NCBI RefSeq assembly: GCF_000807925.1
Contig: NZ_JRVC01000021.1
Location: 41,297 to 105,296 of the forward strand
DNA: 64,000 bases
Direction of reading: 5' to 3'
DNA from: Novosphingobium subterraneum
GTDB lineage: Bacteria; Pseudomonadota; Alphaproteobacteria; Sphingomonadales; Sphingomonadaceae
The number at the start of each line of letters is the position of its first letter. Position 1 is the first letter of the stretch. Below the pieces are notes generated by a model. The model saw only the letters and a list, made by a program, of their open reading frames with translations, did no database searches and had not been told where the DNA came from. The position numbers were made by a program, and so were the translations under genes. Below, in pieces: positions 9,802-18,026 of this stretch.

Positions 9802-10764
9802 ATGGACTACACTCGCAACGAAGCCAAGGCGTGGGCTACCAAGACGGTCAAAGGTTTCTATCAGTGTCCGATCACGCCGATGACCGCCGATTACAAGTTC
9901 GACGTGGACGGCATCCGTTACAACATCGACAAATATGTTGAAATGGGCGTCGATGGCCTGGCCGTGGGCGGGTTCATCGCCGAATGCTGGAACGTCTCCC
10001 CCTCCGACTGGTTTCGCTATCACGAGATCGTTGCGGAAGCGAACGCCGGGCGGCTCGACCTGTGGACCATTGTGCTCGATCCCAGCGTCTATACCGCGAT
10101 CGAGAAGATGCAGTTCGTCGAGAAGCTGGGCTACAACGGGGCCGAGGTGATCAACCCGGTGGTCCAGCTCAAGCGCGACGATGAAATCTACGCCTGGTTC
10201 AAGTACCTGACCGACCACACCGATCTGGCGGTCTGCCTCTACCGCACCCCGGTTTCGGGCACGGTGCTGAGCTGGGACCTGATGCGCCGCCTGGCCGATA
10301 TCGATACCGTGATCGGGGTCAAGCAGGGCGCGATGAGCCGCGCGGAGACCATCAAGATCCGCCAGCTGATGCCCGAAGGCTTCAACACGATGGAGCCGTT
10401 CGAATACTTCTTCCTCGACGATCTTCGTCTGGGCGGCACGGTCTGCTGGGGCGAGTTGTCCTACATGCTTTACGGCAAGAAGCGGCACTTCGCCAAGGAA
10501 TACATCCGTCTGGCGCACGAAGGAAAATGGGAGGAAGCACGGGCCGCCTCCGATCAGCTCAGCGAAGTCCGCGAATTCTATCACGACAACTTCCTGTGGG
10601 ATATTGCCCGCACCGCGACCTATGCCAGCGCACTTGCCAATGTGAAGGCCTGGTACGAGGCGATCGGCCTCAAGGCTGGTCCGATCCTGCCGCCGGTGGC
10701 CGATGTGACCCCGGAAAAGAAAGAGCAGATCAGGGCCAAGCTGGTCGAACTGGGCATTGCCTGA
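9802..10764 (+). CDS. DHDPS/N-acetylneuraminate-lyase family aldolase or hydratase-aldolase
   Basis: TIM-barrel class I lyase of 320 residues. The Schiff-base lysine is in VIGVKQGAMS (about residue 173) and the partner tyrosine in AVCLYRTPVSG. The usual G-x-x-G-E signature appears as the variant GGFIAECWNVS. The family includes dihydrodipicolinate synthase and trans-o-hydroxybenzylidenepyruvate hydratase-aldolase (NahE/PhnE). Because the window also has a NahD-type isomerase and BphC but no obvious NahE, this could be the missing hydratase-aldolase, although the match to NahE that I can recall is only superfamily-level. AAGGGAAAG precedes the start. It heads a run of four closely spaced genes. 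Confidence 0.75.
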   Translation: MDYTRNEAKAWATKTVKGFYQCPITPMTADYKFDVDGIRYNIDKYVEMGVDGLAVGGFIAECWNVSPSDWFRYHEIVAEANAGRLDLWTIVLDPSVYTAIEKMQFVEKLGYNGAEVINPVVQLKRDDEIYAWFKYLTDHTDLAVCLYRTPVSGTVLSWDLMRRLADIDTVIGVKQGAMSRAETIKIRQLMPEGFNTMEPFEYFFLDDLRLGGTVCWGELSYMLYGKKRHFAKEYIRLAHEGKWEEARAASDQLSEVREFYHDNFLWDIARTATYASALANVKAWYEAIGLKAGPILPPVADVTPEKKEQIRAKLVELGIA

Positions 10765-10789
10765 ACCGAACGAACGGGAATCCCAAAGC

Positions 10790-11803
10790 ATGTCCAAGCA
10801 ATTGCATTTCTGTTTCCACGGCGCCGGCGGGCTGGGCTCGGTCATCGGCGGATTCCTGGCGCGCGGCGGCCACAAGGTAACGCTGATCGCGCGCAAGCCC
10901 CATGTCGAGGCGATCCGCCAGGATGGCCTGCAGATTTCCGGGGTGCGCGCCCAGTTCGTGCAGCGCGACAACCTCTTCGCGGTGGAGACACCCGAAGAGG
11001 TTGAAGGCGACATCGACTATTACATCCTGCTGACCAAGGCCAAAGGCACCGATCAGGCGCTGGCCGATGCGCAGGTGCTGGTCGATCGCACCGCTTGCGC
11101 GCTGACCTTGCAGAACGGCGTGGGCAAGGAAGACAAGCTCCAGGCTGCGTTCGGCAAGGACAAGGTGATCGGCGGCTCGATCATGGACGGAGCGACCCTG
11201 CTCGAGCCGGGCAAGGCGCTCAATCACATGGCGGTTCCGGTCACCGCCTATTTCGGCGAGCTGGAAGGCGGGGAGAGCGAGCGTACGCGGATCATGGCCG
11301 AAGCGCTCGACAAGGCGGGCATGGGTTCGCGCTCGACCCTCGACATTGTTCATGTCCATTGGGAAAAAGTGGTCCAGGTCGGCAGCGCCTCCTCGTGGAG
11401 CGCGAGCACATTGGGTGCGATTCCAAAGCTGGATTTCGTGGATGGCGTGGCGGTTCGCGAAGGCGCCGAACACTACGTCCATGTCGTCAAGGATCTGCTG
11501 GCGATCTACAAGGCGCTTGGCTACCAACCGCAAAATTACTTCGCGCCGGTATCCCGGTTGGTCGAGATCGAACGTGAAGGCTTTGAGGAAGCCGTTGCGG
11601 GGGTTATGGCCATGGGCACCCGGTTCAAACCGGAAAACCGCCCGGTTCGCACCTCGATGCACGACGATCTGGTGGCAGGTCGGCGGATGGAAGTGGACGA
11701 AGTCCTCGGCCCGCTTGCCGCCGCTGCTGAGCGTTTGGAGGTGTCCGCGCCGACCTTCCTCAGCGCCTATCGGGTTCTCAAGACCCTGAACAGTTACCTG
11801 TGA
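10790..11803 (+). CDS. Ketopantoate reductase family (ApbA/PanE) 2-oxoacid reductase, copy 1
   Basis: NADPH-dependent reductase of 337 residues. The N-terminal Rossmann motif is HGAGGLGSVIGGFLARGG, the middle section TKAKGTDQALADAQ and LQNGVGKEDKL matches the ApbA core, and the C-terminal helical domain contains TSMHDDLVAGRRMEVDEVLG with the S-x-x-x-D pattern. A pantothenate role is unlikely given the neighbours. Homologues in catabolic clusters reduce 2-oxoacids or oxidise the matching 2-hydroxyacids. It follows the lyase by 25 bases, and the next gene begins about eight bases after its stop, so it is co-transcribed with both. A second homologue lies at 13642-14574 on the other strand. Confidence 0.82.
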   Translation: MSKQLHFCFHGAGGLGSVIGGFLARGGHKVTLIARKPHVEAIRQDGLQISGVRAQFVQRDNLFAVETPEEVEGDIDYYILLTKAKGTDQALADAQVLVDRTACALTLQNGVGKEDKLQAAFGKDKVIGGSIMDGATLLEPGKALNHMAVPVTAYFGELEGGESERTRIMAEALDKAGMGSRSTLDIVHVHWEKVVQVGSASSWSASTLGAIPKLDFVDGVAVREGAEHYVHVVKDLLAIYKALGYQPQNYFAPVSRLVEIEREGFEEAVAGVMAMGTRFKPENRPVRTSMHDDLVAGRRMEVDEVLGPLAAAAERLEVSAPTFLSAYRVLKTLNSYL

Positions 11804-11810
11804 GCGGTGC

Positions 11811-12884
11811 TTGAGCGTGAAGCGCTATTCCATCGCCAGCATTCCAGGGGACGGGATTGGCCGCGAGGTAGTGCCTGCCGCAATCGAGGTACTGACCGCG
11901 ACGGCCGACAAGTGCGGTTTCGCGCTCGATTTCCGGCATTTCGACTGGAGCTGCCAGACTTACCTCGAGACCGGCAAGATGATGCCCGATGACGGCCTTG
12001 ACCAGTTGCGGGATCATGAGGCGGTGTTTCTGGGGGCGGTCGGTTATCCGGGCGTTCCGGACCATATTTCGCTTTGGGGTCTGTTGCTGCCGATCCGGCG
12101 TGAGTTCGAGCAATATGTTAATCTGCGTCCGGTGCGGCTGCTACCGGGGATCGCTTCGCCCCTGCGCGACAAAGCCCCCGGTGACATCGATTTCTGGGTG
12201 GTGCGCGAGAACTCCGAAGGCGAATATTCGCAGGTCGGCGGCCGGACCGGCACCGGCGAGGACGAGATCGTGGTCCAGCAGGCGATCTTTACGCGCCGCG
12301 GCACCGACCGGATCCTGCGGTATGCCTTCGATTTCGCGCGTCGGCTTGGCCGCAAGCATGTGACATCCGCCACCAAGTCGAACGGCCTCTATCATTCGAT
12401 GCCGTTCTGGGACGAACGTTTCGCCGCGATTGGCGCGGAATATCCCGATGTTGCCGCCGATCAGTATCACGTCGACATTCTCGCGGCGCGCTTCGTCATG
12501 TCGCCTGAACGCTTCGATGTGGTGGTTGGTTCGAACCTGTTCGGCGATATTCTATCCGATCTGGGGCCGGGGATCACCGGCACCATCGCGGTGGCGCCTT
12601 CTGCCAACCTGAACCCCGAACGACGGTTCCCCTCGATGTTCGAACCGGTCCACGGGTCTGCCCCGGACATTGCCGGCCAGGGCATCGCCAATCCGATCGG
12701 CCAAATCTGGTCAGGCGCGATGATGCTGGAACACTTGGGTGAGACCGAAGCCGCCGCGCTGGTGATGCGCGCGCTCGAAACGGCGCTCACTGCTCCCGAT
12801 ATTGCCAAGACTCCCGATCTTGGTGGCAAAGGGACCACCGTCGAGTTTGCGGATGCTGTCCGCAGCACTTTGCTGGGGCTCTAA
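11811..12884 (+). CDS. Tartrate/D-malate dehydrogenase-type beta-hydroxyacid oxidative decarboxylase
   Basis: Isocitrate/isopropylmalate dehydrogenase superfamily, 357 residues. It has GDGIGREVVPAAIEVL at the start, the tartrate/D-malate subgroup marker VRENSEGEYSQVGGR near residue 130, KSNGLYHSMPFWD, the metal-binding VGSNLFGDILSDLG, and FEPVHGSAPDIAGQ for NAD. It would oxidise and decarboxylate a 2-hydroxy-dicarboxylate, for example D-malate to pyruvate. The start is either TTG at 11811 or GTG at 11817 (MKRYSIASIPGDG); no ATG fits. Placed after the lyase and reductase, it may process a C4 product; the exact substrate is unknown. Confidence 0.8.
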   Translation: MSVKRYSIASIPGDGIGREVVPAAIEVLTATADKCGFALDFRHFDWSCQTYLETGKMMPDDGLDQLRDHEAVFLGAVGYPGVPDHISLWGLLLPIRREFEQYVNLRPVRLLPGIASPLRDKAPGDIDFWVVRENSEGEYSQVGGRTGTGEDEIVVQQAIFTRRGTDRILRYAFDFARRLGRKHVTSATKSNGLYHSMPFWDERFAAIGAEYPDVAADQYHVDILAARFVMSPERFDVVVGSNLFGDILSDLGPGITGTIAVAPSANLNPERRFPSMFEPVHGSAPDIAGQGIANPIGQIWSGAMMLEHLGETEAAALVMRALETALTAPDIAKTPDLGGKGTTVEFADAVRSTLLGL

Positions 12885-12927
12885 CCGGAACGTTGGCGAT
12901 TCCGGCCTGACAAAAGGAAACATTGTG

Positions 12928-13212
12928 ATGGCTGCCTATTTCATCGGATTGATCAAGTCGCACGACGAAGCCTGGGTGGCCGGCTACATGGCCGCGGTTC
13001 CGGCGCTGGTCGGACGGCACGGCGGGACAATGATCTGCCGCTCGAACCAGTTTGTCCGTTACGAGGGCGAAGGGACCGAGCCGGACTATGTCGTCGTGAT
13101 CGAGTTCCCTTCGATGGAGGCGATCGACGCCTTCATGAACGATCCCGATTACGCGCCGCACAAGGATGCGCGCATCGCCAGCACCACCTCGGACATCTTC
13201 GCGATTGCCTGA
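12928..13212 (+). CDS. DUF1330-like small ferredoxin-fold protein
   Basis: A 94-residue protein (MAAYFIGLIKSHDEAWVAG...). The body IGLIKSHD..YMAAVPALVGRHGG and DYVVVIEFPSMEAIDAFMND matches the pattern of DUF1330/YciI-like dimeric alpha-beta barrel proteins, which often stand beside catabolic genes as isomerase-like or accessory factors. AAAGGAAA lies ten bases before the ATG. It is in line with the three preceding genes and the next membrane protein. No catalytic residue can be named with confidence. Confidence 0.65.
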   Translation: MAAYFIGLIKSHDEAWVAGYMAAVPALVGRHGGTMICRSNQFVRYEGEGTEPDYVVVIEFPSMEAIDAFMNDPDYAPHKDARIASTTSDIFAIA

Positions 13213-13221
13213 GCGACTACC

Positions 13222-13641
13222 ATGAAGACGCTGCGCACATTCCTGATAGCCGTGGGGCTCTGGTATCTCTGCAATCTCGTGCTGCTCTGGCCGCCGGTCT
13301 ATGCCGGGGCCCTGCCGCTGATCTACCCCGGCATCGGGCTGGGGCAGGGGAGGCCGGTGTTCGGCCTGCTGCTCGATGCCTGGCTGATCGTCGGCATCCA
13401 GCTTGCGGCGATCGGCGCAGTCGCGCTGTGGGGCGCGCGCGATCCGCTGCGCTACCGGGCGCTGATACCGGTGATCGTCCTGACCGAAGCGGTCGGAGCG
13501 GTATGGGATATCTACAGCGTTGGCTGGCACGGCGAGGCCTTGTGGGTCGGCCTGACAACTCTGGCTGGGCATTTCGCGATCTTTGGCGGTGCCTGGCTGG
13601 CTTCGCGCGCGGTGAACAGGGAAGCTGCCGCCGCCGTCTGA
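13222..13641 (+). CDS. Small integral membrane protein, BphX-like
   Basis: A 139-residue protein with four predicted hydrophobic segments (residues about 5-28, 50-70, 80-100 and 112-130) and short loops. Its length and its start (MKTLRTFLIAVGLWYLCNLV) recall the BphX family found in biphenyl clusters, whose function is not established. It begins nine bases after the DUF1330-like gene. The next gene is convergent and touches its stop, so it ends the operon beginning at 9802. The BphX assignment is from remembered similarity and is tentative. Confidence 0.5.
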   Translation: MKTLRTFLIAVGLWYLCNLVLLWPPVYAGALPLIYPGIGLGQGRPVFGLLLDAWLIVGIQLAAIGAVALWGARDPLRYRALIPVIVLTEAVGAVWDIYSVGWHGEALWVGLTTLAGHFAIFGGAWLASRAVNREAAAAV

Positions 13642-14574
13642 TCAGGACAGCATCAATCCCCGTGCGTGCAGCATCGCGATTATGGCATCCGTTGCCGGGG
13701 TGGGCAGGCCTGCCCGCTGACCGAACCGGGGGATTGCGCCGGTAAGCTGGGCATATTCAGACGGGCGCGCAGCTTCGAGATCGCGTTGCAGCGAACTGGT
13801 GACATCGGGCGGAAAGCGATCGATGAAGTCCAGCTTTTCGGCGATGCAGCCGGGCGGCAGCGCGATGCCCAGCGCCGCTGCGATCCCGGCTACCTCTTCC
13901 ATCGCCACGCGCAGCATTGCGCTGGCCTGGGGGTGGCCCAGCACCTGACCGACCTTCAGGCCGAACGCCGGGGCCACCCCGCCGATCGTTGCGGCCATCA
14001 GGAACTTGTCCCACAGCGCCGGGCGCATGTCGTCCACCAGCGTGGTCGGGACCCCAGCGCCATCAAGGTGGGCCGCAAGGCTTGCCGCAGCCTGTTCGGC
14101 AGCCGGGTCGGTCGTGCGATCGGCGACCGGGCCGGCCAGCAGCGTGGCGGGAACGCCGGTGTGGCGCACGATCCCCCCGTCAAGTTCGAAGAAGCCGTGC
14201 ATCCGTGCGCCCAGGACAACGGCGCGGGGCAGGGCGGCCTGGGCGATCCCGGGCGCTTCGACCCCGTTCTGCACCGTCAGCAGCGTGAAACGGTTTTCGC
14301 GGAGCGGTTCGAGCAGGGCGAGCGCCGATTCTAGCTGGAACGTCTTGGTCGCCAGGATGACGTGATCCGGCGGAACGGCAGGATCGCAAGCGGCGGAAAC
14401 CGGCACACGCACTTGCCGCTCGGTGCCGCCTTCGGAGAGCAGCACGCCCGCGCCTCCCAAAGCCTCGAGCCGCGTGCCCCTTGCGATCAGCAAGACTTCA
14501 TGCCCGGCCTCGTGCAGTCGCGCGCCCAGAAAGCTGCCGATCGCCCCGGCACCGACGATGGCGAGCCGGCTCAT
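13642..14574 (-). CDS. Ketopantoate reductase family (ApbA/PanE) 2-oxoacid reductase, copy 2
   Basis: 310 residues, NADPH-dependent. The Rossmann motif is IVGAGAIGSFLGARLHEAGH at the N-terminus, LATKTFQLESAL and LLTVQNGVEAPG follow, and the C-terminal domain ends with SSLQRDLEAARPSEYAQLTG. The start at 14574 (MSRLAIVG) is clear because the upstream part of the frame lies inside the preceding gene in another frame. It follows the FMN monooxygenase by four bases, so they are co-transcribed. It differs from the copy at 10790, and its proline-free N-terminus is closer to classical PanE. Likely a 2-oxoacid reductase of the same pathway. Confidence 0.82.
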   Translation of the reverse strand: MSRLAIVGAGAIGSFLGARLHEAGHEVLLIARGTRLEALGGAGVLLSEGGTERQVRVPVSAACDPAVPPDHVILATKTFQLESALALLEPLRENRFTLLTVQNGVEAPGIAQAALPRAVVLGARMHGFFELDGGIVRHTGVPATLLAGPVADRTTDPAAEQAAASLAAHLDGAGVPTTLVDDMRPALWDKFLMAATIGGVAPAFGLKVGQVLGHPQASAMLRVAMEEVAGIAAALGIALPPGCIAEKLDFIDRFPPDVTSSLQRDLEAARPSEYAQLTGAIPRFGQRAGLPTPATDAIIAMLHARGLMLS

Positions 14575-14578
14575 CCCG

Positions 14579-15898
14579 TCAGGCGAAGAAGCGGTTGTCC
14601 GGGCGCGGCAGGCCCAGATGATCGCGCAGCGTTTCGCCTTCGTATTCGGAGCGGAACAGACCGCGGGCCTGCAATTCGGGTACGACCTTGCTGGTGAAGT
14701 CTTCCAGGCCTTCGGGCACATAGGGGAACATCGTGGTGAAGCCGTCGCAGGCGCCCTGTTCGAGCCAGTGCTGCATCTCGTCGGCGATGGTCCTGGCGGT
14801 GCCGACAAAGGCCAGCCCGCCATAGCTGCCGGCCTTGGCGGCAAGCTGGCGGATTGTCAGGTTCTCCGCCCGGGCCAGTTCGATCATGAACCGGCGCGAG
14901 CTCTTGCTGGCGTTGGATTCGGGAATTTCCGGCAAGGGCCCATCGGGATCGAAGCCCGATACGTCGTGGCCGAGCATGCCCGACAGCGAATGGATGCCGC
15001 TGTCGTAGTGGACCAGGCTGTCGAGCTTCGCCCGCTTTGCGCGGGCTTCCTCGACGGTATCCCCAACCACCAGGAAGACGGCCGGCATGATCTTGATGTG
15101 GTCGGGATTGCGCCCGACCGCTGTCGCGCGCGCCTTGACGTCGGCATAATAGGCTTTGCTGCCCTCCAGGGTCGATTCCGCCGCAAAGACCGCCTCGGCG
15201 GTTTCGGCGGCCAACTGGCGGCCCGGGTCCGAGGCGCCGGCCTGGAAAATCACCGGCCAGCCCTGCACGGGACGGGCAATGTTGAGCGGGCCGCTGACCG
15301 AGAAATGCTCACCCTTGTGGTTCAGCGTGTGCATCCGGTCGGGATCGAAATAGATGCCCGAGTCCGGGTCCATCCCGAAGGCGTCGTCGGCAAAGCTGTC
15401 CCACAACCCGCTCACCACATCGTAAAACTCCCGCGCGCGGTGATAGCGCGCGGCGTGGTCGGGCTGTGTGTCGAGTCCGAAATTGCGGCTGCTGTCCGGG
15501 TTGGATGTCGTCACCACGTTCCACCCCGCGCGCCCACCGCTGATGTGATCGAGCGAGGCGAACCGACGCGCGACGTGGAACGGCTCGTCGTAAGTGGTCG
15601 AGGCGGTCGCGACGAGGCCGATCCGCGAAGTCACCCCGGCCAGCGCGGATAGCAGCGTGAACGGTTCGAACGAGGTCACTGTATGGCTGCGCATCAAGGC
15701 ATGGCGCGGCAGGTTCAACACACCAAGGTGATCGGCCATGAAGAAGTAATCGAACTTGGCGGCTTCAAGGCTGCGGATGAAACGCTGGATCGCGGCCAGG
15801 CTGAAATTCGCGTCGCGGATCGCGCCTGGATAGCGCCAGGCCCCGGTGTGGATGCTGACCGGGCGCATGAACGCGCCAAGGTGGAGTTGTTTGGCCAT
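14579..15898 (-). CDS. Luciferase-like FMN-dependent monooxygenase (NtaA/SnaA/DszA family)
   Basis: 439 residues, the length of the NtaA/SoxA/DszA group, a class of FMNH2-dependent monooxygenases that cleave C-N or C-S bonds or oxidise ketones. Typical segments are LGAFMRPVSIHTGAWRYPGA at the start, FDYFFMADHLG, RIGLVATASTTYDEPFHVAR, DHISGGRAGWNVVTTSNP and VIFQAGASDPGRQLAA. ATG at 15898 is preferred over GTG at 15904. It needs a separate flavin reductase, none of which is seen in the window. It is transcribed together with the reductase downstream and lies about 60 bases after the desaturase. Substrate unknown. Confidence 0.87.
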   Translation of the reverse strand: MAKQLHLGAFMRPVSIHTGAWRYPGAIRDANFSLAAIQRFIRSLEAAKFDYFFMADHLGVLNLPRHALMRSHTVTSFEPFTLLSALAGVTSRIGLVATASTTYDEPFHVARRFASLDHISGGRAGWNVVTTSNPDSSRNFGLDTQPDHAARYHRAREFYDVVSGLWDSFADDAFGMDPDSGIYFDPDRMHTLNHKGEHFSVSGPLNIARPVQGWPVIFQAGASDPGRQLAAETAEAVFAAESTLEGSKAYYADVKARATAVGRNPDHIKIMPAVFLVVGDTVEEARAKRAKLDSLVHYDSGIHSLSGMLGHDVSGFDPDGPLPEIPESNASKSSRRFMIELARAENLTIRQLAAKAGSYGGLAFVGTARTIADEMQHWLEQGACDGFTTMFPYVPEGLEDFTSKVVPELQARGLFRSEYEGETLRDHLGLPRPDNRFFA

Positions 15899-15955
15899 CG
15901 GCACCCCGATCTTGCGACTCAGCCGGGCCGTTTGGATGGCCCGGCTGGAGCTTCT

Positions 15956-16885
15956 TCAAGCAGGCAAAGCCTTGCCCTGGGCCTGGTCGAGTTCCCGCCG
16001 AACCGCGAAGTGTTCGTCATAGTTCTCGGGCTTCAAGCCAAACGCCTTCTGGCGCGGGATGCGCTGCTGGTTGATTTCGTCGTACTTGAGGTAATAGGCC
16101 TTGTGCATCCGGTAGAACGGGATTTCCGGCCAGAGATGATGGATCAGGTGGTAATTCTGATAGACCAGCAGCGGGTTCAGCAGCCATTCCCAGCCGAACC
16201 GCATGGTAGTCGCCATGTAGGGATCTTCTTCCTGCGCGATGATCGCGGGATGGTGCGGCAGGATCACGAAGACGATCGCGATGATGAACAGCGTGATCCG
16301 CGACGGCACGAACCACAGCATGAACAGTTCCCACCCGAACCCGAAGTAGAGCGCGGCGACGAACAGAAGCATCAGGAACGAATAGAACACAACCAGTTCG
16401 GTGCCATGCTTCTTGCGCACGTTCTGGCCGTACTTGACGAAATACCAGATGTAGGCGCCGTCAAAGAACGTCCAGCGGAACGGCACTTGCCAAAGCGGCG
16501 ATTCGTGTTCGAACCGGTCGGGATCCTTGGGGCCGTTGGTATGGGTGTGGTGCTTGTTGTGGACCCAGCGCAGCAGCACCATCGGGGCATAGGGGAAGAG
16601 GAAGAACAGGCCGATCGCGCCGATCGATTCGTTGATCCAGCCCACGCTCGACAACGACTTGTGCGAAGCATCGTGGATGACGCTGAACAGCAGATAGGTG
16701 ATGACGCCGTTGGCGATCGCACCCACCCACAGCGGGATCATCGCGTTCAGCGCAAGATACCAGGTCGTGGCGATTCCCGCCATGGAAACAACGAACAACA
16801 GCGCCGTCGGCAGCGCCAGGACGGGCGCCTGCCGCAACCGTTCGAAATGCTCGTCGGTCGATGTGGGAAACGTCGTTGCCGCCAT
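15956..16885 (-). CDS. Membrane fatty-acid-desaturase/hydroxylase family di-iron protein
   Basis: 309 residues with three histidine boxes: HDASHK (about residue 83), HNKHHTHTN (about 115) and HLIHHLWP (about 240), separated by paired hydrophobic segments. This is the pattern of integral-membrane desaturases and hydroxylases (PF00487). AGGAAGGA precedes the ATG at 16885 by nine bases; TTG at 16891 is possible. It is the first gene of a minus-strand operon with the FMN monooxygenase and reductase, and is divergent from the IclR gene with putative operator sites between. It could be a lipid desaturase, but the placement suggests oxidation of a catabolic substrate. Confidence 0.82.
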   Translation of the reverse strand: MAATTFPTSTDEHFERLRQAPVLALPTALLFVVSMAGIATTWYLALNAMIPLWVGAIANGVITYLLFSVIHDASHKSLSSVGWINESIGAIGLFFLFPYAPMVLLRWVHNKHHTHTNGPKDPDRFEHESPLWQVPFRWTFFDGAYIWYFVKYGQNVRKKHGTELVVFYSFLMLLFVAALYFGFGWELFMLWFVPSRITLFIIAIVFVILPHHPAIIAQEEDPYMATTMRFGWEWLLNPLLVYQNYHLIHHLWPEIPFYRMHKAYYLKYDEINQQRIPRQKAFGLKPENYDEHFAVRRELDQAQGKALPA

Positions 16886-17003
16886 TGTCAAACGTCCTTC
16901 CTCTCCGGCATCTCTGTGTCACGACAGGGTGACGTCCGGCCTAACGGGCACAGTATGCTGAGCCACGCGGTCAATTGGAACGCGCATACACGATACATTG
17001 GAC

Positions 17004-17031
17004 AATGTGCAACATTTTTCCCATAGTGCAA
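17004..17031. promoter_or_regulatory. Two putative operator half-sites between desaturase and IclR gene
   Basis: AATGTGCAA (17004-17012) and ATAGTGCAA (17023-17031) lie 19 bases apart in the 190-base divergent gap. They match the ATTGTGCAA family seen at 33105, 43314, 48788 and, inverted, at 22090. Their position next to the regulator gene suits autoregulation plus control of the divergent operon. Confidence 0.6.
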
Positions 17032-17074
17032 GTCGAACATGAATGTTGCATGATTGCGCGAGAGGGGTTAATCC

Positions 17075-17926
17075 GTGAACACAGTTGTTGACAATCAAGG
17101 CATCTCCCGGGGCGAAGACGATGACCAAGAGGATCCGGCATCGGGAACTCCCAACAACGGTTCGTCGAATGAGCAGCCGCGCAAGGCCATCCAGTCCGTC
17201 GAAATCGGTGTTCGCGTCCTCAATGCGTTGATGGATTGCGGCAAGGACGGCGCACATCTGCGTGAAGTTGCCGAGAAATCGGGTCTGTCACGCAGCCAGG
17301 CACACCGTTACCTGCTGGCTTTTGTCAATACAGGCGTGGTCGAGCAGAATATCCAGAATGGCCGCTATGCACTAGGTGAGTTTTCAGTTCGTATTGGCAT
17401 GGCCGCGCTGGCGCGGGTGGAGCCGGTACGGATCGCTGGCGATAATCTGGCGAGCGTGCTGGAAGAACTGCAAACGACAGGGTTGCTGTCGGTCTGGGGC
17501 AATTATGGGCCAACGGTGATTCGCTGGATCGATGGCGGTCTGCCCCTGTTTACCAGTTTGCACGTCGGCTCTGTTTTGCCCTTGCAGGCTTCGTCCACCG
17601 GCATCCTGTATTTGACCCATTGTTCACGAGCTTTGACTCGGCCCGTCATCGCTCAGGAGCGCGCCAGCGGGCTGGTGGTTTCCGACGACGAACTGGAAAG
17701 GCAGATAGTCCAAGCGCGCGAGATGGGATACGCGACCACACAGGGTACGGTTGTGCCTGGTCTCTCTGCCTTGAGTGTACCTGTGCTTGATTCCGGGAAC
17801 AGGCTTGTTGCAACGATGAGCGTTCTCTCGCGAGTTCAGGACAAGCATTTTTATTCAAAGCCGAAGATCGAAAAGATCCGTTCGGCGGCCATGGCAGCGA
17901 GTCGTGCGATCGGCTGGCAAGGATAG
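17075..17926 (+). CDS. IclR-family transcriptional regulator
   Basis: 283 residues. After a 40-residue polar tail, the winged helix runs from about residue 45 to 105, with SVEIGVRVLNALMDCGKDG and the recognition region LREVAEKSGLSRSQAHRYLL. The IclR effector domain follows (about 120-280), containing GNYGPTVIRWIDGGLPL, LPLQASSTGILYL and VPGLSALSVPVLDSGN. The start is GTG at 17075 with a GAGAGGGG ribosome site upstream. It is the only regulator gene in the window, so it is the best candidate to read the repeated ATTGTGCAA-like sites upstream of the catabolic operons. Effector unknown. Confidence 0.92.
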   Translation: MNTVVDNQGISRGEDDDQEDPASGTPNNGSSNEQPRKAIQSVEIGVRVLNALMDCGKDGAHLREVAEKSGLSRSQAHRYLLAFVNTGVVEQNIQNGRYALGEFSVRIGMAALARVEPVRIAGDNLASVLEELQTTGLLSVWGNYGPTVIRWIDGGLPLFTSLHVGSVLPLQASSTGILYLTHCSRALTRPVIAQERASGLVVSDDELERQIVQAREMGYATTQGTVVPGLSALSVPVLDSGNRLVATMSVLSRVQDKHFYSKPKIEKIRSAAMAASRAIGWQG

Positions 17927-18026
17927 CTCCTGCGGTTTTCCATCAGAAGTGGACTGGCCTCCATATTGGTGGACCGGCTTCATGGCGGAGTCGCTGCCAG
18001 GCCCGACCATCCGGAAGGTATGAACG

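Noticed and set aside
13642..14844. Extended 400-codon form of the second ketopantoate reductase
   Set aside because: The first 90 codons lie inside the FMN monooxygenase gene in another frame, and the Rossmann motif begins right after the ATG at 14574.
14423..15652. 409-codon plus-strand frame opposite the FMN monooxygenase
   Set aside because: The same region encodes the NtaA-type protein on the other strand; no family signature in this frame.
15683..17026. 447-codon plus-strand frame across the desaturase and monooxygenase genes
   Set aside because: It is opposite genes with clear His boxes and LLM motifs, and its translation is low-complexity Arg/His/Glu-rich. Shadow frame.
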